From NCBI GenBank assembly GCA_947498815.1, contig CANMLU010000002.1, positions 310,001-374,000 on the forward strand: 64,000 bases of DNA, written 5' to 3'. Position 1 is the stretch's first letter. Every line of letters begins with the position of its first letter. Of the stretch, positions 45,013-55,745 are shown in pieces. Source of the DNA: an uncultured Aquimarina sp. GTDB taxonomy: Bacteria > Bacteroidota > Bacteroidia > Flavobacteriales > Flavobacteriaceae. The translations under genes were made by a program, and so were the position numbers. The notes beneath the pieces are model-generated. The model saw only the letters and a list, made by a program, of their open reading frames with translations. It was not told where the DNA came from and made no database searches.

Positions 45013-46824
45013 TTATTTTCCTCCTTTTTCCATTTTAGCTTTAAGATCTGCTAATGCATCGATATCTCCAAGCGTTGTTTTTTCTGCTGATGTAGCAGCT
45101 TTCTTCGCAGCTTGTTTTACAATCTTAGCTTCTTCTGCTCTAAATAAGGCTGTATGTGAAGCAACAACTCTCTTGAATTCTTTATTAAATTCAATGATTT
45201 GGAATTCTGCCTCGTCACCTTTCTTAAGCTTACTACCGTCTTCTTTTTCAAGATGACGTGAAGGAATGAAAGCAACGATATCTTCGTTGAAATCAATTGT
45301 AGCTCCTTTGTCGACTATCTCAGCAATTGTTGCAGTATGCTTAGTACCTAAACCAAATTCAGTTTCGTACTTATCCCAAGGGTTATCCTCGGTTTGTTTG
45401 TGACCTAAACTTAACTTACGACCTTCAACATCAAGTTCAAGAACGATAACATCAAGAGTATCACTAACATTTGTAAAGTCAGATGGATGCTTAATTTTCT
45501 TAGTCCAAGACAAGTCTGAGATATAAATTAATCCATCGATACCTTCTTCAAGTTCAACAAATACTCCAAAATTAGTGAAGTTACGTACAATACCTGAATG
45601 TTTAGAACCTACAGGATATTTTGTAGTAATATCAGTCCATGGATCTGGAGTCAATTGCTTGATACCAAGAGACATTTTACGTTCTTCTCTATCCAAAGTA
45701 AGGATAACCGCTTCTACCTCGTCACCAACTTTTACGAAATCCTGTGCAGATCTCAAGTGTGTTGACCAAGACATTTCAGAAACGTGAATTAATCCTTCTA
45801 CTCCTTCTTCAACTTCGATAAATGCACCGTAATCTGCGATTACAACCACTTTACCTTTAACCTTATCACCTACTTTAAGCTCATTATCAAGAGCTTCCCA
45901 TGGGTGAGGTTTTAATTGTTTAAGACCTAACTGGATACGTGTCTTAGCCTCATCAAAGTCTAAGATTACAACGTTTAATTTCTGATCAAGCTCAACGATC
46001 TCATTTGGATGGTTAATTCTTGACCAAGAAAGGTCTGTAATATGAATAAGTCCATCAACTCCACCAAGGTCAACAAATACACCATAAGAAGTAACATTCT
46101 TAACTGTACCTTCTAATACTTGACCTTTTTCTAATTGACCGATAATTTCTTTCTTCTGCTCTTCTATATCTGCTTCGATAAGCGCTTTGTGCGATACAAC
46201 AACGTTTTTGAATTCGTGGTTAATTTTTACCACTTTAAATTCCATTGTTTTACCAACATATGCATCATAGTCACGGATTGGTTTTACGTCAATTTGAGAA
46301 CCTGGCAAGAAAGCTTCAATACCAAATACATCAACGATCATACCTCCTTTAGTTCTACACTTAACAAAACCATTAACGATTTCACCAGTATCATGTGCAG
46401 CATTTACTCTATCCCATGCTTTGATTACACGAGCTTTACGGTGAGATAAGATTAATTGACCTGTAGCGTCTTCACGCACATCAATTAAAACCTCAACTTT
46501 GTCACCAACTTTAAGGTCTGGGTTATAACGAAATTCGTTTAACGAAATAACACCTTCACTTTTAGCATTAATATCGATAATAGCATCACGATCTGTAATA
46601 TTGATTACAGTTCCATCTACTACTTCATCGTTTAAGGTATCTACAAAGTTTTCTGCAACCAGCTTTTCAAACTCTTCAAGTTTTGAATCCTCGATAGGAT
46701 CAATTCCTTCTTCGTAGTTGTGCCAGTTAAATTCTTTTAAAAATTGCTCAGGATTTGCTTGTTGTTCAGAAACTACTGGAGTTTCTACTTCCTGAACGTC
46801 TGTGTTTTTTGTTTCTTCAGACAT
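45013..46824 (-). CDS. rpsA: 30S ribosomal protein S1
   Basis: A 603-residue S1 with six S1/OB repeats (e.g. GQVLEGTVKNVTSYGVFVDL, and GVEGLIHVSEMSWS) and an acidic N-terminus (EETKNTDVQEVETPVVSEQQ). It binds mRNA on the small subunit; in this phylum, which lacks strong Shine-Dalgarno use, S1 has special weight. Single-gene unit with promoter and terminator visible. Confidence 0.97.
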   Translation of the reverse strand: MSEETKNTDVQEVETPVVSEQQANPEQFLKEFNWHNYEEGIDPIEDSKLEEFEKLVAENFVDTLNDEVVDGTVINITDRDAIIDINAKSEGVISLNEFRYNPDLKVGDKVEVLIDVREDATGQLILSHRKARVIKAWDRVNAAHDTGEIVNGFVKCRTKGGMIVDVFGIEAFLPGSQIDVKPIRDYDAYVGKTMEFKVVKINHEFKNVVVSHKALIEADIEEQKKEIIGQLEKGQVLEGTVKNVTSYGVFVDLGGVDGLIHITDLSWSRINHPNEIVELDQKLNVVILDFDEAKTRIQLGLKQLKPHPWEALDNELKVGDKVKGKVVVIADYGAFIEVEEGVEGLIHVSEMSWSTHLRSAQDFVKVGDEVEAVILTLDREERKMSLGIKQLTPDPWTDITTKYPVGSKHSGIVRNFTNFGVFVELEEGIDGLIYISDLSWTKKIKHPSDFTNVSDTLDVIVLELDVEGRKLSLGHKQTEDNPWDKYETEFGLGTKHTATIAEIVDKGATIDFNEDIVAFIPSRHLEKEDGSKLKKGDEAEFQIIEFNKEFKRVVASHTALFRAEEAKIVKQAAKKAATSAEKTTLGDIDALADLKAKMEKGGK

Positions 46825-46942
46825 TGAAGATAAAATTTGTATTCTATATATCTTTGAGAATCAAGGCGAAAATTATACAGAAGCGTTAAAATAAATTTAT
46901 ATCGTTCCCTTTTTTTATTCTCTTACTCGCTAAAAAGGAGTG

Positions 46943-46975
46943 CAAAAGTACAATTTAAATTCTTAGGAAACAAAA
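46943..46975 (-). promoter_or_regulatory. Strong sigma-A promoter of rpsA
   Basis: On the minus strand TTTTG (46971-46975) lies 20 bases before TACTTTTG (46943-46950), a full match to the Bacteroidota -33/-7 consensus. The leader is about 115 bases, which leaves room for S1 autoregulation. Confidence 0.75.
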
Positions 46976-47000
46976 GATTACATACTATAAGTAATCCATC

Positions 47001-49109
47001 CTAAAACTTGACAATTTCAAACTCACTTCTTCTATTTGTTTGATGCTCTTCTTCTGTACAAACCTTGTCTCCGCAATTAATAAGAGGCACCGATTCGCCG
47101 AATCCTACAAACTTCATTCTACGTGCATTAACATACCCTACAAGTGCCAAATAGTTACGGGTAGACTCTGCCCTTCTTTCGGACAACAACTGATTATAAG
47201 AATCTGTTCCTCGACTATCGGTATGCGAGCTGATCTTGATATATACTGTTTTATACTTCTCGAGCTTCAAAGCCAGTTTGTCTAATACTTTTTTGGAATC
47301 TGCTCTAATATTCCATTTATCATAGTCAAAATAGATAGGCGGCATTTCGAAATACAATCTTCCATCCTTTTCAATAACCGGAGGGCCTTCTTTATCTGCT
47401 ATTAACGTTTCACGGATTCTGGTTTTCGAAACTTCTTCTTCTCTCTTTCTTTCGGTTGTAATATCAGTAAACCTGGCTCCCTCTTTTATATTTAAACTGT
47501 CTTTAATATTTACAGTGTTTACGTTTTCCGAAGTATTGTCAGCATCGGCTATATCACTACTCTTCTTCTTGGTACGATCCAGATATATCACATATGTTGC
47601 CTCATCTTTTTCTTTAACCGAAATAAGTTTGGTCTTCGTTTTATAACCATCTGCAGAAGCTTTAAAATTATATCTTCCGGGAAATACTTTTAAATCAAAA
47701 CCTGCTATTGAATCCAGACGACTTTCATACACTTTTTCATTATCATTATTATATAAAACCACATCAGAATTAGCTATATAATTATCCGAAGCAAAGTCCC
47801 TTACTTCAAAACGTGCTAGATATTCTCTCGGGAAAATCTCTCCTATTTGAGAAAACGAAAAAATATCATCTCCTAGGTCTTTTCGATTTGATGCAAAAAA
47901 ACCATCTGTTTCATTATAATATGCCATCGAAAAGTCATCAAAACTAGAATTGATAGGCGCTCCTAGATTAATAGGCCTGGTAAGCTCTCCTCTTCTTAAT
48001 TCTGAAGCAAAAATATCCATCATTCCAAGTCCCAAGTGGCCATTGGATGAGAAAAACAAGTGCCCTTCTTTTGAAATAAAAGGAAACTGTTCTCTATTTT
48101 CTGTATTAATGGTTTCTCCCAAATTTACAGGCTTGCCATAAGTGCCATCAAGATTAACATCTACATAATAAATATCAAAATCACCATAACCGCCTGGCAT
48201 ATTTGAAGTAAAATACAGCTTGGTTCCATCAGAATTTAACGACGGATGTTCAATCGAATAGCTAGCATTGTTGAATGCTAATTTTTTTGGTTTACCCCAT
48301 TCTCCCTCAACTTTGGTTGCTATATATAAATGAATTGAATTGTTATTATGTATACTATCGAATTTTTTCTTTCCTTTTTCAGAGTTGCTTTTGGACAAAT
48401 AGATTGTATTTCCATCATTTGTAAAACAAAAGTTTCCTTCATGAAGTTTTGAATTAAGCTCTTTAGAAATTGTTTCAGCCTCAGAAACAGGGTTATTACC
48501 CTGATCTACTGTAACTTTATAAATATCTAGAAATGGTCTGTGTGTCCACTTATAATTTTTATCCAACACACTATATGGACGTCTATCTGTGGTGAAATAT
48601 ATAGAACTATCTTTTTTAATAGCACCAAACTCTGAAGCATCAGAATTAAAACCACTTGTTTTGATCGTATAATCGTCGTCCTTAAGTTTAAAATCCTCGA
48701 TGATAGCAATCGCTTCGGATGCATCAAAGTCTTGTTCAGGTTTGTTTGACGCATACAATGATAAAAACTTAATAGACCTATCGTACTCCCCTAAAGCCGA
48801 AAGCACTTGATATGTCATATAATTATAAGAATTATCATAAGATTTATCCTTACCATAAAATTTTCCTGAAGTCAAAATCTTTAAGTATCTATATGCTTTT
48901 CTAAATTGAAATGTATTATAATATGCAGTCGAAATATTTTGTAGTATATGTTTAGTATACCCTTCGCGATTAAGTTCTTCTTCATACTGTAAAGCAGCAT
49001 TAATATAATCTCCTTGTACAAAAAAACGATCTGCCCTGCTTTTTTTCTGTGAAAATGCAAATTGTGTGATCAGCACTAGTATTGTTAGTATTATTTTAGT
49101 CTTTGTCAT
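47001..49109 (-). CDS. OmpA family protein with TPR and PD40 propeller (PorE-like layout)
   Basis: A 702-residue exported protein with signal peptide ending FAFSQ. TPR-like helices (about 30-130), a WD40-like PD40 propeller (about 140-420, LYFTSNMPGGYGDFDIYYVD), a carboxypeptidase regulatory-like domain (about 430-520), and an OmpA domain (IYFDYDKWNI, then SSHTDSRGTDSYN). This layout matches PorE-type T9SS-associated proteins that anchor envelope machinery to peptidoglycan. It begins one base after the SprF-like gene. Confidence 0.88.
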   Translation of the reverse strand: MTKTKIILTILVLITQFAFSQKKSRADRFFVQGDYINAALQYEEELNREGYTKHILQNISTAYYNTFQFRKAYRYLKILTSGKFYGKDKSYDNSYNYMTYQVLSALGEYDRSIKFLSLYASNKPEQDFDASEAIAIIEDFKLKDDDYTIKTSGFNSDASEFGAIKKDSSIYFTTDRRPYSVLDKNYKWTHRPFLDIYKVTVDQGNNPVSEAETISKELNSKLHEGNFCFTNDGNTIYLSKSNSEKGKKKFDSIHNNNSIHLYIATKVEGEWGKPKKLAFNNASYSIEHPSLNSDGTKLYFTSNMPGGYGDFDIYYVDVNLDGTYGKPVNLGETINTENREQFPFISKEGHLFFSSNGHLGLGMMDIFASELRRGELTRPINLGAPINSSFDDFSMAYYNETDGFFASNRKDLGDDIFSFSQIGEIFPREYLARFEVRDFASDNYIANSDVVLYNNDNEKVYESRLDSIAGFDLKVFPGRYNFKASADGYKTKTKLISVKEKDEATYVIYLDRTKKKSSDIADADNTSENVNTVNIKDSLNIKEGARFTDITTERKREEEVSKTRIRETLIADKEGPPVIEKDGRLYFEMPPIYFDYDKWNIRADSKKVLDKLALKLEKYKTVYIKISSHTDSRGTDSYNQLLSERRAESTRNYLALVGYVNARRMKFVGFGESVPLINCGDKVCTEEEHQTNRRSEFEIVKF

Positions 49110-50027
49110 TTAGAAAAATCTTGGAGAAGTATGTTTATTTCCGAAATTAAGAAGGTCGAAATTATATAATAACACAATTTCATGACTTCCATTATTATAA
49201 CCGCTTAATTCGCTTACACTAAAATCGTATGAATACCCAATTTTGAGACTTTGATTGATGTTAAACCCTGCCAAGGCGATAAAAGCATCTGTATATCGGT
49301 AAGAAACTCCTAGTTCAAACTTATCATAAATCAATGAATTCAATGAAAGATCAAAGGTAAGTGGAGAATCTATCACTTGTTTGATCACCATAGAGGGTTT
49401 TAATTTCACCTCATCAACAAAATCAAAAACGTATCCAGCAATTCCGTAGACATGCGTTTTAGTTTCCGCGACACTTATTCCATTAATATCGACATTGTTC
49501 GGGAGTAAATTCGGAGATGAAACTCCGGCATAGAAATTACCTGTAAAAAAATATACTCCTGCCCCAATATTTAATTGTGTAGAAGAAGCATTTTCAGAAA
49601 ACGCCGGATCATCGGCTACATCAGAACCAGAAGGATCTATTTTAAAACTATTTACGCCAGCTTTTAGACCATAGGACATCCTAGCTCTATCTGAAAGCTT
49701 AGTGATATACGCAAAGTCAAGATTGACATAATTATTATTTACTGGAATAGCATCTCCTATTCTATCATTTACATAATTAACACTTAGCTCTATCTTTTCA
49801 CTCATCGGAATATTACCAAACACATTGGCCGTTTGTGGCGCTCCTTCAACACCAGTCCATTGTCTTCTGTATAAAAGACCTGTGGATATCAGTCCGCTTT
49901 GATTGGTCACATATCCTGGATTTACAGTACTCATATTATACATATATTGAGAGTACTGAGGTTCTTGCTGGGCATTAATTACCGAGCAGAAAACTATCAT
50001 CGCTATAAAAATCAACTTAAATTTCAT
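49110..50027 (-). CDS. PorP/SprF family T9SS membrane protein
   Basis: A 305-residue outer membrane beta-barrel with signal peptide ending INAQ. QEPQYSQYMYNMSTVNPGY is the family hallmark. SprF-like proteins are needed to export and attach the type B sorted adhesin encoded beside them, here the protein at 50032. Confidence 0.93.
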   Translation of the reverse strand: MKFKLIFIAMIVFCSVINAQQEPQYSQYMYNMSTVNPGYVTNQSGLISTGLLYRRQWTGVEGAPQTANVFGNIPMSEKIELSVNYVNDRIGDAIPVNNNYVNLDFAYITKLSDRARMSYGLKAGVNSFKIDPSGSDVADDPAFSENASSTQLNIGAGVYFFTGNFYAGVSSPNLLPNNVDINGISVAETKTHVYGIAGYVFDFVDEVKLKPSMVIKQVIDSPLTFDLSLNSLIYDKFELGVSYRYTDAFIALAGFNINQSLKIGYSYDFSVSELSGYNNGSHEIVLLYNFDLLNFGNKHTSPRFF

Positions 50028-50031
50028 AAGA

Positions 50032-52857
50032 TTATCTGCTTAAGTAAAAACTACCTTGAATTGGTGTATTATTATTGAAATTTGGAGTAAAAACATAAAA
50101 ATATGTTCCCGAGGGTAAATCATCACCTAGTCTTACCGAAGTATTGCTGGTTCCTCTAAACTCTTCGGTGTCGATATCTGCTTCATAAACTAGGCTACCA
50201 TACCTGTTGTAGATTTTTAACTCAAAATCTGGAAAAGATTCTGGGATATTAAATAATCCATCTCTAGTCAAATCAAAAGTATCATTTTGATTATCACCGT
50301 TGGGTGAAACACCGTCTTGGAAGTCTAAAGTACATAACTCTCCACTAGAGGATTTTTCTCCTGTATTCAGAATTGTAATATTAACTGCTACTCTATCGGA
50401 CTCGCAACCATCAGCATCAACAGATGCTATATAATAAATTTCATCATCAAAAAGCAATGGATTATCCACTATTGGTGTATCACTTTCTATAGTATTATAC
50501 CAATTATAGTTTAACACCTCAACATCGATATCATCAAGACGTCTTCCATCCAGAATACAAAATTCCTGATCTTCAATAATGGGCTCTGGTAAATCTATAA
50601 TTTGAATATTAATATTTAGAGAAGATTTTTCACAAGGCAATTCATTATTGACCACATACTCAAAGGTATATATACCACTTTCTAAACTCTGAAACTCGAC
50701 AACACCTTCGGGGGTTAAAGCATCTGTATCGGATGTATCTTCAAAACTTCCTGTAAGCACTGTACCTTCATTAAGCAAAGAAAATAGGTTTACACGACCT
50801 TCTACTTTACAATAAGAAGCATTAACATCTTCTCCAACTTCAGCAGGGTCAATAATAACTATAGTCACTGTAGCTTGATCTGATTGTAGACAACCATCAT
50901 TACCTGGCACAGAATACACATACTCTCCAGGTCCTAAAATTGGCAACATATCATCTCCTTCAATAAATTCTCCCCTATGATCTCCATCGGATATGTATCC
51001 AAACGGACCAAACCATTCTCCTGTTTGATCAGGAGTTCCGCCTAAAACATCAAATAAAGTAACGGTGCGGTCATTACTACACACTTCGTGGACAACATTT
51101 TCTCCTGCATTTGGTAAATTATAAAGTGTGAACTCCAAAATAGCTGTATCCGAACAACCTGATGCATTGGTGGTTGTGTGTGTTAATCTATAATCAATTG
51201 GTGCAGTAACCTCTTGCGGAAAGGCAAAAATATTGGGCACCACGGCATTACTTTGATCTGTCCAAACTCCTTCATCAATCGTTCTACTATCTCTACCTAA
51301 TAAACTTCTTAAATCTACTTCTCCATTATTATCTGTAACACATAACTTAAGATCAGATGTGTCCTCTCCTGCATAATCATAATCCAAAATCTCTACAACA
51401 ATCGTAGTAGATACTTCATTACAAGGATTAGTACCAGCTGGAATAGGATTACAAACATCATAAGGATAAACTAATGTTGTAGTACATGGGGCGGGTGTAT
51501 TGACCAAATATTCAAACTCATATATTCCTGGTACTGCATTTTCAATATCTACTGTACCTAAGTACCTTTCATCTGGTTCTGCATTATTAAAATTTTCCTG
51601 TATATTAAGATCTCCACCTCCCATAGGACCATTCAGAAAAAGCCAAGAAACCCCTTCTCCATTATACACAAAGTCATCCTGGAAAGTAATTTCATTCCAT
51701 AAGTTAATTTGCGTTCTTGTTTCGGTAGCCGGGCATACTATTTTCACCAAATCTGTTTGAACAAAATCACGTAAAGATTCGAATATTGTAAATGATACTA
51801 CGGCAGTAGAATCACTACAGGCAGGTGAACGACTTTGAACCCGATATCTATATTCTAGTGTATAACAATCAAATCTCGGGTCTGTATTAACGTTTGTTCT
51901 ATACTCCAGAAAAGCTTCCGCAATATTCACTTCAGAATCAAATTGATCTGTAATTTGTTCACCATCTACAATCCAAACCCCTTCGACATCTTCATCTGCA
52001 AGATATCTGTCATCGCGTAAATCTATTGGGTTATTCCATAATGTTGCAACATCTTCCTCACAAATGCTTATTGCAGAAGGATATCCAGAAAAAGGTTGTC
52101 TCAGAACAGAAATTGTTAACTCGGTTACATCGGTAACACAAGTTCCTATTCCAGGTACTTCATAGCGAAAAGAAAAAGTTTCACTATCTGCAAGATTATC
52201 TCCAGGTGTGTATGGTATTGTTGTAGCAAAACTAGAACCAGCTAATAAGGCTGGTATTCCTGCCGGTGCTGATAATAATGTCCAAACACCATTGGTATGT
52301 GCCGGTGGTGTGGTTTTGGTAGCGGCCAATGCTGTAAAGAGATTTATATCAACAAGTGGATCTACCACACAAGTGCTTTCTCTATCACAAACGAAATAAG
52401 GTGCCGCAGGCGTACCTATACCTGTACTAGCATAAGGACCAAGAACGATTCTTACTTCGACTCTACGGTTACAATTTTCTCCATCATTCTTCAAACGAAA
52501 TATATAATCATCATTTGTGGTAGACGACTCTCTTAGTTCCCATATGTTTAATTGACCCGTTAAAGTATCCAGAGCTGCTAATGCATTTTTACTCCCTTCA
52601 TCTACCCATATATCTCCTGGTTTTTCAAAATTTGTAAGTGTATAAAAGTTTTCTACAACTTCATACAAATCCAAAACACCATTAAAATTTCCCATACTAT
52701 CATCACCAATGATGGTCATATCACAAATGGTTTCTGTAACGGTTGCGAGATTTTCGCAAGTTTGGGAATATGAAAAGCTTGATATAAGAAGTATTATTCC
52801 TGTAATTACAAGATGTTTCCCCAAAACGGCTTGTAGTTTTACCTTAAATATTTTCAA
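50032..52857 (-). CDS. T9SS type B sorted adhesin (gliding motility-associated C-terminus)
   Basis: A 941-residue secreted protein. The signal peptide ends FSYSQ, followed by Ig-like repeats rich in Cys and Thr (patterns such as VWTDQSNAVVPN and CEKSSLNINIQIIDLPEP) and a C-terminal type B domain (GVSPNGDNQNDTF, then LKIYNRYGSLVYEA, then PSGTYFYVF). It is shorter than SprB but of the same design. It is encoded first in an operon with its SprF-like exporter partner and the OmpA protein. Confidence 0.9.
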   Translation of the reverse strand: MKIFKVKLQAVLGKHLVITGIILLISSFSYSQTCENLATVTETICDMTIIGDDSMGNFNGVLDLYEVVENFYTLTNFEKPGDIWVDEGSKNALAALDTLTGQLNIWELRESSTTNDDYIFRLKNDGENCNRRVEVRIVLGPYASTGIGTPAAPYFVCDRESTCVVDPLVDINLFTALAATKTTPPAHTNGVWTLLSAPAGIPALLAGSSFATTIPYTPGDNLADSETFSFRYEVPGIGTCVTDVTELTISVLRQPFSGYPSAISICEEDVATLWNNPIDLRDDRYLADEDVEGVWIVDGEQITDQFDSEVNIAEAFLEYRTNVNTDPRFDCYTLEYRYRVQSRSPACSDSTAVVSFTIFESLRDFVQTDLVKIVCPATETRTQINLWNEITFQDDFVYNGEGVSWLFLNGPMGGGDLNIQENFNNAEPDERYLGTVDIENAVPGIYEFEYLVNTPAPCTTTLVYPYDVCNPIPAGTNPCNEVSTTIVVEILDYDYAGEDTSDLKLCVTDNNGEVDLRSLLGRDSRTIDEGVWTDQSNAVVPNIFAFPQEVTAPIDYRLTHTTTNASGCSDTAILEFTLYNLPNAGENVVHEVCSNDRTVTLFDVLGGTPDQTGEWFGPFGYISDGDHRGEFIEGDDMLPILGPGEYVYSVPGNDGCLQSDQATVTIVIIDPAEVGEDVNASYCKVEGRVNLFSLLNEGTVLTGSFEDTSDTDALTPEGVVEFQSLESGIYTFEYVVNNELPCEKSSLNINIQIIDLPEPIIEDQEFCILDGRRLDDIDVEVLNYNWYNTIESDTPIVDNPLLFDDEIYYIASVDADGCESDRVAVNITILNTGEKSSSGELCTLDFQDGVSPNGDNQNDTFDLTRDGLFNIPESFPDFELKIYNRYGSLVYEADIDTEEFRGTSNTSVRLGDDLPSGTYFYVFTPNFNNNTPIQGSFYLSR

Positions 52858-52937
52858 AATTGGTTAGTTTAATTCGCGAAAGTATAAAATTCAAGTTAGA
52901 AAAACATACAGTCGACAAGGTTTATCAATAACTTCAG

Positions 52938-52963
52938 AAAGTTAAGTTTAAAAACTTAACTTT
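52938..52963 (-). terminator. Palindromic hairpin at the end of the his operon
   Basis: AAAGTTAAGTTT pairs perfectly with AAACTTAACTTT. It follows hisIE by about 90 bases and precedes the adhesin operon. The T-run is poor. A second small stem (AGGCTT with AAGCCT) lies at 52988-53011. Confidence 0.55.
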
Positions 52964-53048
52964 GAGTGTCAAAATATTGAAAAATCCAGGCTTCACAAGT
53001 ATCTAAAGCCTGTAATGCCTTATTAATAGTTTTAGCTTGAAAATTCAT
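52956..53048 (-). CDS. Candidate 30-residue micro-ORF after hisIE
   Basis: ATG at 53048, two bases after the hisIE stop, opens 30 codons (MNFQAKTINKALQALDTCEA and on) to a TAA inside the hairpin at 52938. The peptide is amphipathic helix-like. Position suggests coupling, but the open frame may be chance. Confidence 0.3.
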   Translation of the reverse strand: MNFQAKTINKALQALDTCEAWIFQYFDTQS

Positions 53049-53050
53049 AT

Positions 53051-53647
53051 TTAAGCCCTTGATTTTAATACTTCAACAATATCATTGAGTTTATAACCCT
53101 TTGCCTGCAGCAAAATTAGATAATGAAACAAAAGGTCTGCACTTTCATTTAAAAACAGATCTTCATTATCATCTTTTGCTTCAATAACAACTTCTATGGC
53201 CTCTTCTCCTACTTTTTGTGCTACTTTATTAATTCCTTTTTTAAACAAAGAAGCTACATATGATGTGGAATTGCTTTGATTTTCCTTTCGATTTTGAATT
53301 ACAGTTTCTAATTCTGATAAAAAACCAAAAGATGGTTTATTTTCTTGATTCCAACATGTATCCGAGCCCTTATGACATGTTGGTCCATCTGGTTTAACCA
53401 AAATCAATAACGTATCCTGATCACAATCGTTTTGAATATCTACCAGGTTTAAAAAATTACCACTTTCTTCTCCTTTGGTCCATAATCGTTTTTTGGTTCT
53501 GCTAAAAAAAGTAACCTTTTGAGTTGCTTTAGTTTTATCATATGCCTCTTTATTCATATACCCCAACATCAATACATTTTTGGTTGAAGCATCTTGAACA
53601 ATAGCCGGAACGAGTCCGTCTCCATTTTTACTGAAATCTATTTCCAT
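53051..53647 (-). CDS. hisIE: Phosphoribosyl-AMP cyclohydrolase/phosphoribosyl-ATP pyrophosphatase
   Basis: A 198-residue fused enzyme for steps 2 and 3 of histidine synthesis. The HisI part has DCDQDTLLILVK and the Zn-type CHKGSDTCW. The HisE part has KVGEEAIEVVIEAKD. Last known gene of the his operon. Confidence 0.97.
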   Translation of the reverse strand: MEIDFSKNGDGLVPAIVQDASTKNVLMLGYMNKEAYDKTKATQKVTFFSRTKKRLWTKGEESGNFLNLVDIQNDCDQDTLLILVKPDGPTCHKGSDTCWNQENKPSFGFLSELETVIQNRKENQSNSTSYVASLFKKGINKVAQKVGEEAIEVVIEAKDDNEDLFLNESADLLFHYLILLQAKGYKLNDIVEVLKSRA

Positions 53648-53731
53648 TTTATTAATATTTCAGCTAAGCTGAATTTATATAGTTATTCGTTTTATTTAAT
53701 AGATAAAAGAAATTGAAAAAATAACAACTAC

Positions 53732-54487
53732 TTATAATCTAACCGGAATACGGTTATTTCTTAATTCTGTTTTCAGGTCTTCAATTTCAATTTCCTTGAA
53801 GTGAAAAACACTAGCAGCTAACGCAGCATCTGCCTTCCCATCAATAAATGTGTCTATAAAGTGTTTTACATTACCTGCTCCACCTGAAGCTATTATCGGA
53901 ATTGTTAGTGCTGTCGATAATTTGGCCAATGCCTCATTTGCAAATCCATCTTTGGTACCATCATGATCCATCGATGTAAACAAGATTTCTCCGGCACCTC
54001 TTTGTTCTACTTCTTTTGCCCAATCAAACAAATTAAGTTCTGTTGGTACTTTACCGCCTACCAAATGCACTTTCCATTCTCCATCGATTTGTTTAGCATC
54101 AATAGCAACTGTTATACATTGGCTTCCAAATTTTGCCGCTAGATCATTAATTAACTGAGGGTTCTTTACTGCAGAAGAATTCACAGACACTTTATCCGCT
54201 CCATTTTGAAGTAATATATCAACATCTTCAACAGAAGATATCCCACCTCCTACTGTAAATGGGATATTAACTTTTTCTGCCACACGCAACACCAAATCGG
54301 CCAAGGTTTTGCGTCGTTCTTCTGTTGCAGAAATATCCAAAAATACCAACTCATCTGCACCTGCTCTAGAATATATATCTGCCAATTCTACCGGGTCGCC
54401 AGCATCTCGCAAATCGACAAAATTAACACCTTTTACAGTACGTCCGTTTTTAATATCCAAACAAGGGATAATTCTCTTTGTAAGCAT
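53732..54487 (-). CDS. hisF: Imidazole glycerol phosphate synthase subunit HisF
   Basis: A 251-residue (beta/alpha)8 cyclase that works with HisH. The active-site Asp residues lie in [15 protein letters not shown] and ITVAIDAK, with phosphate loops TVGGGISS and ASGGAGN. Its ATG overlaps the stop of the DinB-like gene (TAATG). Confidence 0.97.
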   Translation of the reverse strand: MLTKRIIPCLDIKNGRTVKGVNFVDLRDAGDPVELADIYSRAGADELVFLDISATEERRKTLADLVLRVAEKVNIPFTVGGGISSVEDVDILLQNGADKVSVNSSAVKNPQLINDLAAKFGSQCITVAIDAKQIDGEWKVHLVGGKVPTELNLFDWAKEVEQRGAGEILFTSMDHDGTKDGFANEALAKLSTALTIPIIASGGAGNVKHFIDTFIDGKADAALAASVFHFKEIEIEDLKTELRNNRIPVRL

Positions 54488-55005
54488 TAGTTATCTTTAT
54501 TTTTTATGTTTAGGTCTATTCCATCATAAAAGCCTAAACTTTTTTTATCTCTTAATTGTTTGGTCCAAAATGCTATTTGACCAGTATGATACGAATAATG
54601 TTCGGTGACATGAATCGCTATTCCTATACCCGAAAAAGTAAATCCTTGTACTTCTCTTTTTCTAAGTAATTCTGAAACCGAAGTTTTCTGGATGATATCT
54701 TTTGCTATGTCAACTGTAGTTATAAGCTTGTTCAAAAGTTCTGTTTTTCTTACCCCATCTTTTACAGAAAATTCTTGATCTCGTACTCTTTCGTCTTCTC
54801 TATTATCCAATGAAGCAATTGCATATTGCGTAATGTTACCACATAGGTGAAGAATAAGATTGCCAATGCTATTAGAGCTCGCATTAGGACGTTTCCAAAT
54901 ATCATCTTCGGATAATTGTTCAAAACTAAGTGTTATCATTCTTGTGCTTTCATCAAGACGAAAGACAATTTGTTCCACAAATTCACGAGCTATTTCTCCA
55001 TTCAT
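54487..55005 (-). CDS. DinB-like protein inside the his operon
   Basis: A 172-residue four-helix protein of the DinB/DUF1572 type. Metal-binding His are probably in LILHLCGNI and [13 protein letters not shown]. DinB-type proteins are often thiol (bacillithiol) transferases, which fits the presence of bshA in the window. It is coupled to hisF and lies 3 bases from hisA. A direct role in histidine synthesis is not expected. Confidence 0.8.
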   Translation of the reverse strand: MNGEIAREFVEQIVFRLDESTRMITLSFEQLSEDDIWKRPNASSNSIGNLILHLCGNITQYAIASLDNREDERVRDQEFSVKDGVRKTELLNKLITTVDIAKDIIQKTSVSELLRKREVQGFTFSGIGIAIHVTEHYSYHTGQIAFWTKQLRDKKSLGFYDGIDLNIKNKDN

Positions 55006-55008
55006 ATC

Positions 55009-55737
55009 TTACACATTAGAAATGATAAAATTTTCCAATTGCTTCAAGCCAATTCTATTCTCATAGATTGCTTTTCCTATTATTGTTCCTTCGCAACCAA
55101 TTTCGGCTAGCTTGGGTAACTCATCAAATGTTGAGATCCCACCCGAAGCAATTAACTTAATTTCATTGGTTTGTTCCAAAATCCTCCTATACAACTCAAA
55201 TGATGGGCCTTGTAGCATACCGTCTTTACTTATATCAGTACAGATCACATAGGACACTCCTTCTTTTTGATATTCTTGTATAAAAGGGATCAACTCCTTA
55301 TCGCTTTCCTCTTGCCATCCGCTCACTGCAATTTTCTCATGATGCGCATCTGCTCCCAAAATAATCTTATCAGGGCCAAACTTTTGCAACCATGAAGTAA
55401 ATGTTGTTTGATCTTTAACCGCGATACTACCACCTGTGATTTGGCTAGCTCCGCATTCAAAAGCAATTCTTAAATCATCATCGGTTTTTAATCCTCCTCC
55501 AAAATCAATCTTTAAATTGGTTTTTGTGGCAATCTTCTCCAAAACTTTGTGATTAACTATATGCTTTGATTTGGCTCCATCAAGGTCCACTAAATGCAAA
55601 TATTGAATCCCATGAGCTTCAAATGCTGCAGCAACTTCTAGTGGGTTTTCGTTGTAGATTTTCTTTGTATCATAATCTCCTTTGGAGAGCCGAACACATT
55701 TTCCATCGATGATATCAATTGCTGGTATTATTCTCAT
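55009..55737 (-). CDS. hisA: ProFAR isomerase HisA
   Basis: A 242-residue (beta/alpha)8 isomerase, from ATG 55737 ([20 protein letters not shown], the family start). The 22-codon upstream extension runs into the inverted repeat of the inserted element and is rejected. Catalytic Asp8 is in AIDIIDG, the second in CTDISKDG. Confidence 0.96.
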   Translation of the reverse strand: MRIIPAIDIIDGKCVRLSKGDYDTKKIYNENPLEVAAAFEAHGIQYLHLVDLDGAKSKHIVNHKVLEKIATKTNLKIDFGGGLKTDDDLRIAFECGASQITGGSIAVKDQTTFTSWLQKFGPDKIILGADAHHEKIAVSGWQEESDKELIPFIQEYQKEGVSYVICTDISKDGMLQGPSFELYRRILEQTNEIKLIASGGISTFDELPKLAEIGCEGTIIGKAIYENRIGLKQLENFIISNV

Positions 55738-55745
55738 TTTCTTTC

